Shown: one piece after another, positions 55,707 to 64,000 of the stretch
How the letters are laid out: every line of letters starts with the position of its first letter
Position numbering within the stretch: position 1 is the stretch's first letter
Assembly (NCBI GenBank): GCA_945873125.1
Contig: CAMCBV010000003.1
Location: 40,867 to 104,866 of the forward strand
From: Prosthecobacter debontii
GTDB taxonomy: Bacteria > Verrucomicrobiota > Verrucomicrobiia > Verrucomicrobiales > Akkermansiaceae
DNA length: 64,000 bases
Reading direction: 5' to 3'
Notes under the pieces: model-generated
The model's database searches: none
The model's input: the letters and a program-made list of their open reading frames with translations, nothing else
What the model was told of the DNA's origin: nothing
Made by a program: the position numbers and the translations under genes

Positions 55707-57971
55707 ATGCTAAATCCTTCAGAAGCCGACGCCCGCATCAATATCGACCAACTTCTCCGTGAAGCTGGTTGGGATCCTGCGGACAAGCAGCAGGTGAGAA
55801 CGGAAGTCCCCGTCTCACTGGTGCCTGTGCCTTTAAATTTTGGCGAAGTCGCGGATGCTGCTGAAATTAATGCTGATATTCTTAAATCCGGACCGAAAAG
55901 AGCAGACTACGTTTTACACTCATCCGATGGAAGACCCCTCGCGGTCATCGAGGCTAAGAAAAATGCAATCGATCCCTATCGGGCAAAAAACCAAGCGTTA
56001 CCCTATGCACGTTCAATAGATGCACCCTTTATTTTCCTCTCCAATGGTGATGCCATCTACTTCTGGGATTATCATAATGGCGATGCCCGCCCAGTAGCTT
56101 CTTTTTATTCACAGCGGGATCTTGAGCGCCTTATAAGCCAGCGCAAAAACAGTAAGGATCTCTCTCTCATCCCAATCGAAGAGGAATACATCCGTGCTGG
56201 GGAAGTTCGCTTCCTTCGTCCGTATCAGACCGATTGTATGAGCGCCCTAGATTCCGCGTTCTTACTTGGAAAGCGTCGTTTCTTGATTGAGCTACCCACT
56301 GGCACAGGAAAAACGGATCTCACCGTTCTTTATATCAAGCGACTCTTAGAGGCAGGTCACGCCGAGCGCATACTCATTCTTGTGGATCGTGAATCGCTTG
56401 CCAAACAAGCTCTTGAAACCATTCAGGACCTCCTTCCGGGATACTCCAGCTATTGGCTGAAAGCCGGCACCGCGCCCCAGCACAAGCAAATCACCGTCTG
56501 CTTGCTCCAGACCATGATGAGTCGCTTCCGCTCCTTCTCCAGTGGCTACTTCGATCTGGTGGCTACTGATGAAGCCCACCGCTCCATCTACGGGGCTTGG
56601 CGAGCATCCCTGGATCATTTCGATGCATTTCATATTGGCCTCACCGCCACTCCCGCCCAATACATAGAACGGAACACTTATCAGTTTTATCAATGCGAAA
56701 ACGATCAGCCAGATTTCTCCTATCCGATTGAGGAGGCATTCAAAAATAAGTATCTCGTTCCCTACAAGTTCGCAGAAGGTATTACCGAGCTTCTATCCGA
56801 TCCTTTCGAGGAAAACGGGGAGGAATACAATCCGTCCGAATTTGAGCGCCGTTGGACAAATCCAGCGACTAACGAACTCATGATGAAAGAGTTCGATCGC
56901 CTATCTCACGAAAATTTCAAAGAACTCGCCCCTGGTCTGACTGACAAGGACTCCCCTGGAAAATCCATTGTCTTCGCGATAACAAAGAACCACGCAACTC
57001 GCCTCGCGAAAATTCTTAATGACCTCCACCCCGAGGCAAAGGGCAACTACGCCGAGGTAATCACCTCTGATGTAGCGGACGCTCAAGGTCTCATCCGCAA
57101 GTTCAAACGCGATCCATATCCACGTGTCGCAGTCTCCGTTGGTATGTTAGATACCGGCTTTGACTGTCGCGAGGTCCTTCACCTTGTGATGTGTCGGCGT
57201 GTCCGCTCTCCCATTCTCTATCAACAGATGCGTGGTCGCGGCACTCGCACCGCACCGCATATCAAGAAGAAGGGATTCGTCATATACGATTTCTTTAAAA
57301 ATCACGATTACTTCGGCGACACCGATGACCATCCGTTCACAGGCACAGGTATGGGCAGTGGCTCTGGAGGGGATGGCCCCGGCTCTGGCGGCAGCCCATT
57401 GATCGAACTCGACCGCGACGACCGCTGGCGGGAGCGTGTCACTTACGTCGAAGTTGGTCCCGAGGACGTGCGTATCGACAAGAACGAATATCGTTCGCGC
57501 TGGGAAGAGACCATCTCAGCCGCCCAAACCAGCGATCCTATCATTGCAAAAATTAAATCAGGTGAAGACCTCACCGATGAGGAACAGGATGAACTTTCCC
57601 GACGCCTCAACGAAAACGAGAATTACTTCAACGAAGAAAATCTGCGTAACGCCTACAAGACGCCAATTGGCACGATCATTGACTTCATTCGTGCCGCTCT
57701 CGGCATGGTCAAAGTGAAATCCCGTGAGGAACAGGTTGATGAAAATTTCCGTGCATGGCTTGTCTCCCATCAGTTCACACAGGAGCAGGCGAGCTTCCTT
57801 TCTCTCCTGAAAAACCGCGGTATCGCAAACGGTCATATCGAACTCTCAGAACTTTTTGAACCTCCCCTAATTCACTCGAATGCTCCAGAGAAAGTCCAGC
57901 AGCTCTTCGGTCCCGATATCAAAGAGATCGTCGCTGAAATGAACTCTTCCGTATTTGAAGCAACCGCCTAG
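55707..57971 (+). CDS. hsdR: Type I restriction enzyme R subunit (DEAD/DEAH helicase-nuclease)
   Basis: N-terminal nuclease-like 'KRADYVLHSSDGRPLAVIEAKKN', Walker A 'IELPTGTGKTDLTVLYIKRLL', 'LVATDEAHRSIYGAW', 'IGLTATPAQYIERNTYQFY', 'QQMRGRGTRTAP'. Start at internal ATG 55707. Confidence 0.93.
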   Translation: MLNPSEADARINIDQLLREAGWDPADKQQVRTEVPVSLVPVPLNFGEVADAAEINADILKSGPKRADYVLHSSDGRPLAVIEAKKNAIDPYRAKNQALPYARSIDAPFIFLSNGDAIYFWDYHNGDARPVASFYSQRDLERLISQRKNSKDLSLIPIEEEYIRAGEVRFLRPYQTDCMSALDSAFLLGKRRFLIELPTGTGKTDLTVLYIKRLLEAGHAERILILVDRESLAKQALETIQDLLPGYSSYWLKAGTAPQHKQITVCLLQTMMSRFRSFSSGYFDLVATDEAHRSIYGAWRASLDHFDAFHIGLTATPAQYIERNTYQFYQCENDQPDFSYPIEEAFKNKYLVPYKFAEGITELLSDPFEENGEEYNPSEFERRWTNPATNELMMKEFDRLSHENFKELAPGLTDKDSPGKSIVFAITKNHATRLAKILNDLHPEAKGNYAEVITSDVADAQGLIRKFKRDPYPRVAVSVGMLDTGFDCREVLHLVMCRRVRSPILYQQMRGRGTRTAPHIKKKGFVIYDFFKNHDYFGDTDDHPFTGTGMGSGSGGDGPGSGGSPLIELDRDDRWRERVTYVEVGPEDVRIDKNEYRSRWEETISAAQTSDPIIAKIKSGEDLTDEEQDELSRRLNENENYFNEENLRNAYKTPIGTIIDFIRAALGMVKVKSREEQVDENFRAWLVSHQFTQEQASFLSLLKNRGIANGHIELSELFEPPLIHSNAPEKVQQLFGPDIKEIVAEMNSSVFEATA

Positions 57972-57999
57972 ACTCTTTTCCCTGTCACTTTAATTATCT

Positions 58000-59658
58000 A
58001 TGAATTCCGATATCCGCCAAAAGCTCGACAAGATCACTGACACCATGTGGTCAGGCGGCTTAGCAAATCCCATCACCTATGTTGAGCAGCTCTCGTATCT
58101 GCTTTACCTTAAGCTACTCGACGAAGCCGAAAATCAGCATACTCAAGCGGAGCTGTTAGGAATCACGCTTGACCGCCCAACACTCTTCCCTGCTCAGGCG
58201 AAGCGTTACCGCTGGTCCGAGTGGCGTTTTAAGTCAGGCAACGACCTGCTCGATTTCGTAGCAGATGAGGTTTTTCCCTACATGTCTTCTCTTGTTCGAG
58301 AAGCTCCCAGCGTAGCGACCTTCTTCGCAGACGCTCGCTTCCAGTTCGAGGATGCCAATGTCTTTAAAGAAGTCGTGGATATCCTAGACACATTCCAGTT
58401 CGCAAAAATGGGACCGGATGTGAAAGGTGATATTTTCGAATACCAGCTACTCAAACTTCAGAATCAAGCGAAGTCCGATCTCGGTCAGTTCCGCACCCCG
58501 CGCCAGCTCCGCCAGTTCATGGTTCAGCTCGTCGATCCAGATATCGGTGATACGATCTACGATCCAGCCTGCGGTACCGCCGGATTCCTAGTCGAGGCAC
58601 TCGACCACATCCTCGCAAAATATTCCTCGGAAACCCGTCTCATTCCCATCTATGGCGAAGGCTGGGAGGAAGAGAAGGGGTACAAATCCGTCAAGGAAGC
58701 GAAGCAAAAAATGCCAAACCTTCAGACTTACCCACGTGGAGTTGGTGATCGTCTTGCAAAGGACGATTGGAAGAAGCTCGAATCCGCTATCTATGGGCAC
58801 GACGTATCAGGCCAAATGGTCCGCGTCGCCTTGATGAACCTCGTCCTCCACGGGGTCCCCAAATCCCACATCCGCCGCGCAAATTCTCTCTCAGAAACCG
58901 GTGGCCTCACCGAGGATGACAGGAACCGCCGCTACAAGGTTATCATCGCTAACCCGCCCTTCGCTGGACTACTCCCTAAAGATTCCATCCGCTCGGATCT
59001 CCCGACGAACTCCAAGAAAAGCGAACTTCTGTTCCTCGCTATAATGATGGACGCCCTCGCCCCCGGCGGGCGCTGTGCTGTTGTCGTCCCCGAGGGTCTG
59101 CTTTTCGGCTCCACTGAGGCGCACGTAGATCTGAGGAAAAAGCTCGTCACTGAGTTTCATCTTCAAGCCGTCATCTCGCTCCCTGCCGGAGTGTTTAAAC
59201 CCTATGCCGGCGTCAAAACCTCCGTCTTGGTCTTTTCCAAGCCTAACAATCAGGAGGATCTAAACAAAAGTCCGCGTCACATCTGGTTCTACGAAATTAA
59301 AAATGACGGCTATGACCCCGATAAGGTCGCCGGTGGCGGACGTGTCCCAACACCCAACGAGAACGACATCCCCGCCCTAATCGAGGCATGGACTGCTTAC
59401 AAAATCTCAGACTTTCAGAAGCCGCCCGGAGCAGAGGCTAAATCTCGACTTAAAGTTGATGAGGATGTTCCTGACTGCTGGTGGGCAAGCATCGATAAGA
59501 TTGTAGAGTCTGATTTCAACCTATCAGCGGGAGCTTATAAACCTTACTCATCTTCTATCAAAATCACGGCCGACCCAAAAACTCTGATCCATGACACTCT
59601 CGAACTTGAACGTGGCGTAGCTGCCCATTTAGAAAAATTACTCAAAATCCTAGAATGA
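58000..59658 (+). CDS. hsdM: Type I restriction-modification DNA methyltransferase (M subunit)
   Basis: 'GQFRTPRQLRQFMVQLVDPDIGDTIYDPACGTAGFLVEAL', 'VIIANPPFAG' (NPPF), N-terminal HsdM region. Confidence 0.95.
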   Translation: MNSDIRQKLDKITDTMWSGGLANPITYVEQLSYLLYLKLLDEAENQHTQAELLGITLDRPTLFPAQAKRYRWSEWRFKSGNDLLDFVADEVFPYMSSLVREAPSVATFFADARFQFEDANVFKEVVDILDTFQFAKMGPDVKGDIFEYQLLKLQNQAKSDLGQFRTPRQLRQFMVQLVDPDIGDTIYDPACGTAGFLVEALDHILAKYSSETRLIPIYGEGWEEEKGYKSVKEAKQKMPNLQTYPRGVGDRLAKDDWKKLESAIYGHDVSGQMVRVALMNLVLHGVPKSHIRRANSLSETGGLTEDDRNRRYKVIIANPPFAGLLPKDSIRSDLPTNSKKSELLFLAIMMDALAPGGRCAVVVPEGLLFGSTEAHVDLRKKLVTEFHLQAVISLPAGVFKPYAGVKTSVLVFSKPNNQEDLNKSPRHIWFYEIKNDGYDPDKVAGGGRVPTPNENDIPALIEAWTAYKISDFQKPPGAEAKSRLKVDEDVPDCWWASIDKIVESDFNLSAGAYKPYSSSIKITADPKTLIHDTLELERGVAAHLEKLLKILE

Positions 59659-60845
59659 GCTGGGCAATCCAATCAACTCTGCAAGAGGCAGCCATAATTA
59701 CAATGGGACAATCCCCCCCTTCGGAATTCTATAATGAATCGCAACAAGGACTGCCATTTTTCCAAGGAATGGCGGACTTTGGGCCACGATTTCCGACATC
59801 TCGGAAGTGGTGCACAAAGCCGGTGCGAACCGCCGAACGGGGAGATATCTTGATGTCCGTCAGAGCACCTGTCGGACCGGTAAATATTACTCAAGAACCC
59901 TGCTGTATAGGTCGAGGAGTTTGTTCAATCAGAGGAAATAAATACACACGGACAGATTTTTTATTCTACTTCTTAATGACCCAAAAGTCAGAGTTGGATC
60001 GGCGTTCTACAGGAAGCACATTTAAAGCGATTTCAACACCAAATCTAAAGAGTCTAAGCATCCCGCTGCCGCCGCTGCCCGAGCAAGACCGCATTGTCGA
60101 GATTCTGGATCAAGCTGACGCCCTCCGGCAACAACGTCGTAATGCCGACGACCTCTCCCAACGGCTCCTTCCCGCGCTATTCAATGAGATATTCGGGGAT
60201 GGTCAGACAAACTCGAAAGGCTGGCCTTTGGAAAATCTTCAGAAACTTGGCAGAGTTGTCACTGGTTCAACTCCACCATCGAAGAAAGAAGGTATGTTTG
60301 ACGGGCCTATCCCATTCGTAACTCCGTCGGATTTGAAGGAGACATGGGTAAATCATCATCGGAGTGTTACAGAACAGGGAGCAACCCAGTCACGAACAGT
60401 CAGATCCGGATCTACCTTTGTGTGCTGTATCGGCGCGACGATTGGAAAAATGGGGAAGGCCGCCCATGAATCGGCTTTCAACCAGCAAATCAACGCCATC
60501 GAATGGTTTGATAGCTCTTACGACTCATACGGCTTGGAAGCGTTGAAACAAATCAAAAGCCAGATTATCGCGGGTGCTTCTTCGACAACACTACCGATCA
60601 TGAATAAGTCCACGTTTCAGGCACTTCAGATTCCGTGTCCTCCAAAAGATCTCAGGCTAAAGTTCGCTAAAATGGTCGCTGAAATTGAAGCAATTTACAT
60701 AAATCAAGCTGCCTCTCATTCCACCCTCGAAACCCTCTTCCAAACGCTCCTCCACCGCGCCTTCGACGGCAGTCTGACCGCCAAATGGCGTGAGGGCGAA
60801 GGTAAGGAGCTACTCCAAGAAATGGAGCGTCAATCTAAATCATGA
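59655..60845 (+). CDS. hsdS: Type I restriction-modification specificity subunit (S)
   Basis: Two TRD-like regions with 'SIPLPPLPEQDRIVEILDQADALRQQRRNADDLSQRLLPALFNEIFGD' and C-terminal 'LETLFQTLLHRAFDGSLTAKWRE'. ATGA overlap with hsdM. Confidence 0.95.
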   Translation: MSWAIQSTLQEAAIITMGQSPPSEFYNESQQGLPFFQGMADFGPRFPTSRKWCTKPVRTAERGDILMSVRAPVGPVNITQEPCCIGRGVCSIRGNKYTRTDFLFYFLMTQKSELDRRSTGSTFKAISTPNLKSLSIPLPPLPEQDRIVEILDQADALRQQRRNADDLSQRLLPALFNEIFGDGQTNSKGWPLENLQKLGRVVTGSTPPSKKEGMFDGPIPFVTPSDLKETWVNHHRSVTEQGATQSRTVRSGSTFVCCIGATIGKMGKAAHESAFNQQINAIEWFDSSYDSYGLEALKQIKSQIIAGASSTTLPIMNKSTFQALQIPCPPKDLRLKFAKMVAEIEAIYINQAASHSTLETLFQTLLHRAFDGSLTAKWREGEGKELLQEMERQSKS

Positions 60846-62776
60846 ATCTTAAATCTTTTAGCGTCGGCAACTTCAAGGCTTTTGGGCAACCTGTCCAAAA
60901 GTTTCCTATTAAGCCAATCACTTTGGTTTTTGGTCCTAATAGCGCAGGCAAATCATCACTACTTCATTCGCTGCTTTGGTTGAATCATGCGGTGAGGCGG
61001 GATGAGTTGGACGTAAGGTTCCCAGTTGCTGCAAAAGGTTCGATTGATCTGGGTGGGTTTTCTCAGATCGTTAATGATCAGGCAACTCCTGCCCGCGTGG
61101 TGGTTGAGTTGGAGCTTGAAGCCAACAGTATATCCCCAGCTCTAAGGAAAGAGCTTTCCATTACAGAAGCGTTGTCAGTGCAAATGTCATACGGGCATTC
61201 CAATTGGGCGGGGCTACAATCCGAAATCTCTCTATTGGACTTTAGTATCCAGATTGATGGCGATGATATTATTAGAGCGGTAAGGCAGAAACAAAAATTA
61301 AAGATCATTCATTTTGATGTAAAACGGTTCCGTTTGAATGATAATGCGGAGAGTGATTCGCTTTCAGTTCCGGCAAATAAAAAGGTGCTTGATGCACTTG
61401 AAATGATGCATGACTTGAATGAAGAGGAGCGTAGGGAAGTTGCTGAAGTACTTATTCAGCAGTATTTTGAAGAGGCAAGTCTCGTGGGTCCAGCATGGAT
61501 GCCTGATGCAGTGCTTTATGACGCGAATAAAGAAGGTGTTTTCTCTTGGGTTAGCCAAGATAGTCTATTTCAGAGTTTGCTACGTACAATCCATGATGCG
61601 CTCAAAAGGGATCTTAGTAAATTTACTTATGTGCCTCCGTTGCGCGATATTCCTGCGCGATATTTCGATGCCACAGGGGCTGATGAGGTTTGGGCAAAGC
61701 TTTTTGAAGAACCAATTTTGTTAGATAAGGTGAATCAATGGCTTGGTCATTCGGTATTCAAAACCAAATATCAAATTCATGTTTCTGAATACTTCTCGCG
61801 CTCAGTTCTGGATGAAAAACTTCCTCAATTCATTCGAAGTGAAATTTTAATGGCTACCTTGCCGGATGAAAATCCTAACAATGAGAATTCCATATCTGTC
61901 GAATTGGTTGAGGTGCTTGAACAGCTGAAGGATAGCTATGAAAGCTCAAATCCCGAAACCATTTTGGAGTCATATCCTGAATTAAAAGAGGAATTATTGG
62001 ATATCGAGGCTGATAATTACTGGCAAGATAACATGCGAGACATAGATCCTGGCGAACACGCTACTCTTGAGGAAGTTCGTCGGTGGTCTGATGGGCAGGC
62101 GGACTTGGATTGTTGGGTGGGGATAGAAGCCCTGAAACATCATGGATTTTATGCCACTACATTGTTCACTAAGTGGGCGGCCGATCAGCCTCAGGTTCTA
62201 AATGTTTTCAATAGTGGTGATTGGAGTGATGCTGAAGAAACTGCAAAAGAATTTCTTAGTCTGCTTGCGGCATCCAAGAGGGATGTGCGTCGCGAGATTC
62301 ATCTCAAGGATAAAGACAAGGGAACAACGGTTTCATTGCAGGATGTGGGCGTTGGGGTCAGCCAAGTTCTGCCGGTGATCATCAACGCATTCGGAAGGCA
62401 AAATGAATTCATCGCCATTGAGCAGCCAGAAATTCATATTCACCCCGCTCTTCAAGCTGAGCTCGGGGATTTGTTCATCGAGTCTGCTCTCGGACAAAAT
62501 AAAAACACATTTCTACTAGAGACCCACAGTGAGCATTTGATTCTGAGGCTTTTGAGAAGAATACGTGAGACCACCGAAGGGGACATGGAATCTTGGCCAG
62601 ATAATTTACGGAAAGCATGTCCAAACGGAATAAGACCGCATGATGTAGCAGTAATTTACATACAGCCAGGAACAGAGGGAGCGCAGGCAAAACATTTGCG
62701 TATCAATGAACTAGGGGAGTTTGTCGATGAATGGCCGGGGGGATTTTTTGACGAGAGATCACGTGAAATTTTCTGA
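60842..62776 (+). CDS. AAA ATPase (AAA_21/DUF3696-like, OLD/SMC-type)
   Basis: Walker A 'LVFGPNSAGKSSLLHSLLWLNHAV', C-terminal 'SLQDVGVGVSQVLPVIINAF...IAIEQPEIHIHPALQAELGDLFIESAL...FLLETHSEHLILRLLRRIRET'. ATGA overlap with hsdS. Confidence 0.9.
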   Translation: MNLKSFSVGNFKAFGQPVQKFPIKPITLVFGPNSAGKSSLLHSLLWLNHAVRRDELDVRFPVAAKGSIDLGGFSQIVNDQATPARVVVELELEANSISPALRKELSITEALSVQMSYGHSNWAGLQSEISLLDFSIQIDGDDIIRAVRQKQKLKIIHFDVKRFRLNDNAESDSLSVPANKKVLDALEMMHDLNEEERREVAEVLIQQYFEEASLVGPAWMPDAVLYDANKEGVFSWVSQDSLFQSLLRTIHDALKRDLSKFTYVPPLRDIPARYFDATGADEVWAKLFEEPILLDKVNQWLGHSVFKTKYQIHVSEYFSRSVLDEKLPQFIRSEILMATLPDENPNNENSISVELVEVLEQLKDSYESSNPETILESYPELKEELLDIEADNYWQDNMRDIDPGEHATLEEVRRWSDGQADLDCWVGIEALKHHGFYATTLFTKWAADQPQVLNVFNSGDWSDAEETAKEFLSLLAASKRDVRREIHLKDKDKGTTVSLQDVGVGVSQVLPVIINAFGRQNEFIAIEQPEIHIHPALQAELGDLFIESALGQNKNTFLLETHSEHLILRLLRRIRETTEGDMESWPDNLRKACPNGIRPHDVAVIYIQPGTEGAQAKHLRINELGEFVDEWPGGFFDERSREIF

Positions 62777-62779
62777 CAT

Positions 62780-63760
62780 ATGATTTATTACGAAATCGCA
62801 GTTGATCCAGATTCGTTCCAAGATCTCAAGGACCTTGGGCTTTTGGAGAAAATGTTTGGCTTTGAACATGGGCGACTGATTCCATTCCTGCCATCCAAAG
62901 GAAAGGACTGGCATTCACAGGTGAAACAGCGTTTGACTGATATTCACCCAGGGAAATCCAAAGAGATCGAATTACGACTTGTTCAAATTATGGACCGTTG
63001 TGTCTGGAGATCTCGTGGAACAAGTAAATATGATCCGGCTAATTCCTGGCGTTCGCTGGCTGGTCGTGAGCATTCGATTCGGGAGTTTGCCGCGATTTTG
63101 TGTAGCGAAGAAGGGCTATGTAGTCATCCCGAATATTCTTATCAAGGAATGCATTCTCCGCCCGCTGAGTATCCCGATTTCCTACGTAAGCCGATCCATG
63201 TTGCGGAATCCTTGAAATCTCCAGATGTTTTCTTAGAGAATCTAAGACCGTTAATAACATCAGGAAAAAAAATTACACTGATCGATGCGTATTTGAACCC
63301 ACTTCCTGATGATGAACATCAAACTTCTGTGTGGTTAATGACTTTGAAGAAACTGGCCACATTTCTAATAGAGTCGAACCGCAAAACCATCGATGTGGAT
63401 ATCCACACCAAAAGTCCGGGATATGATACTACCAAACCTATCAGCCGTGAGAACATTGAAACCGAAGACTTTCTGAACCGGTCGATTAGGCTCATTGAGG
63501 GCTGGTTTCCTAAAGAGACGACGCTTTCTCTAACCTCTTGGTCGGAGCACCATAAAGGACAAAGGTTTCACGCACGTTACATTATTACAAATAAGGCAGG
63601 CGTAGCTCTGGATTATGGACTTGATATGAGGCCTGGCCAACGGACAGACGTTTCTCTTTTGCCATTGGACAAGGCAATGCAACGCTTAGGGGAGTTTGAT
63701 CGCGAGAACCCCAGCCTTTTTGAATTGGATGGGCACAAAACGTTCAACGGAACCCGATGA
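62780..63760 (+). CDS. Hypothetical protein coupled to AAA ATPase; C-terminal half possibly PLD/MIT_C-like
   Basis: 3-nt gap to the ATPase gene; 'LITSGKKITLIDAYLNPLP...TTLSLTSWSEHHKGQRFHARYIITNKAGVALDYGLDM' faintly recalls PLD-fold 'HxRxxxT...GxD' modules. Confidence 0.6.
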   Translation: MIYYEIAVDPDSFQDLKDLGLLEKMFGFEHGRLIPFLPSKGKDWHSQVKQRLTDIHPGKSKEIELRLVQIMDRCVWRSRGTSKYDPANSWRSLAGREHSIREFAAILCSEEGLCSHPEYSYQGMHSPPAEYPDFLRKPIHVAESLKSPDVFLENLRPLITSGKKITLIDAYLNPLPDDEHQTSVWLMTLKKLATFLIESNRKTIDVDIHTKSPGYDTTKPISRENIETEDFLNRSIRLIEGWFPKETTLSLTSWSEHHKGQRFHARYIITNKAGVALDYGLDMRPGQRTDVSLLPLDKAMQRLGEFDRENPSLFELDGHKTFNGTR

Positions 63761-63884
63761 TTTTTCAATAATTAGTTACTACGAACGACAAGCATAACGA
63801 AAATATATACATTGTAGAAGTCGGTGCAGACTTTCTCTAACTTACCCATAAATGTAAGCGCCCAACAGAACCGCTCTTGTAGAG

Positions 63885-64000
63885 ATGGTAGAGATTAGTG
63901 TATCTCTGGTGGTTACGCTATTTTGCTCTGGTGCATTGCTTGCAGCCATGCAGTTGGCAGGAGTTGATCGATTTGCTCCGCACTTGGGGATGGCTGATGC
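63885..64000 (+). CDS. Possible start of a hypothetical membrane protein, truncated by the window end
   Basis: Open frame from ATG 63885 to the edge: MVEISVSLVVTLFCSGALLAAMQLAGVDRFAPHLGMAD... Confidence 0.3.
   Translation, partial: MVEISVSLVVTLFCSGALLAAMQLAGVDRFAPHLGMAD

Noticed and set aside
54240-64000. Prophage or integrative element with integrase
   Set aside because: No integrase, phage structural or conjugation gene was recognised in the window; only R-M/defence-type genes and a possible att-like remnant.
1-64000. CRISPR array, rRNA operon
   Set aside because: No regularly spaced direct repeats, Cas-like ORFs or rRNA-like conserved segments were seen.

Overview
The window looks like a chromosomal segment of a Verrucomicrobia/PVC-type bacterium; this is an inference from gene content and intergenic repeats, not a database result. 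Left part (1-24 kb): mostly housekeeping and accessory genes, including a rhomboid C-terminus, MazG, HNH endonuclease, polyprenyl synthetase, DUF1080 protein, amidase, citrate synthase, LpxA, an FAD oxidoreductase, a VapBC-type module between two copies of a palindromic repeat, an RpiB-GlyA fusion, an SGLT symporter plus galactokinase, a DUF4130-like plus radical-SAM 'DNA modification/repair' pair, a MenH-like hydrolase and an L,D-transpeptidase. Middle part (24.3-54.2 kb): a co-directional, tightly coupled cluster of two secreted TPR proteins, two giant paralogous secreted proteins (about 2,500 aa each), a small protein, ExbB/TolQ, two ExbD/TolR, a TonB-like proline/glutamate-rich single-TM protein, a DUF4159 membrane protein, another membrane protein, a PDZ/HEAT-like large protein and a sulfatase. 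I consider this the best candidate for an undescribed envelope system. Right part (54.3-64 kb): a tRNA-3'-end-like remnant, then a LysR-like regulator divergent from a type I restriction-modification operon (HsdR, HsdM, HsdS), to which an AAA ATPase and an uncharacterised protein are translationally coupled. This is a candidate defence island. No rRNA, intact tRNA, CRISPR array, integrase or transposase was recognised. All family assignments come from reading motifs in the translated ORFs.
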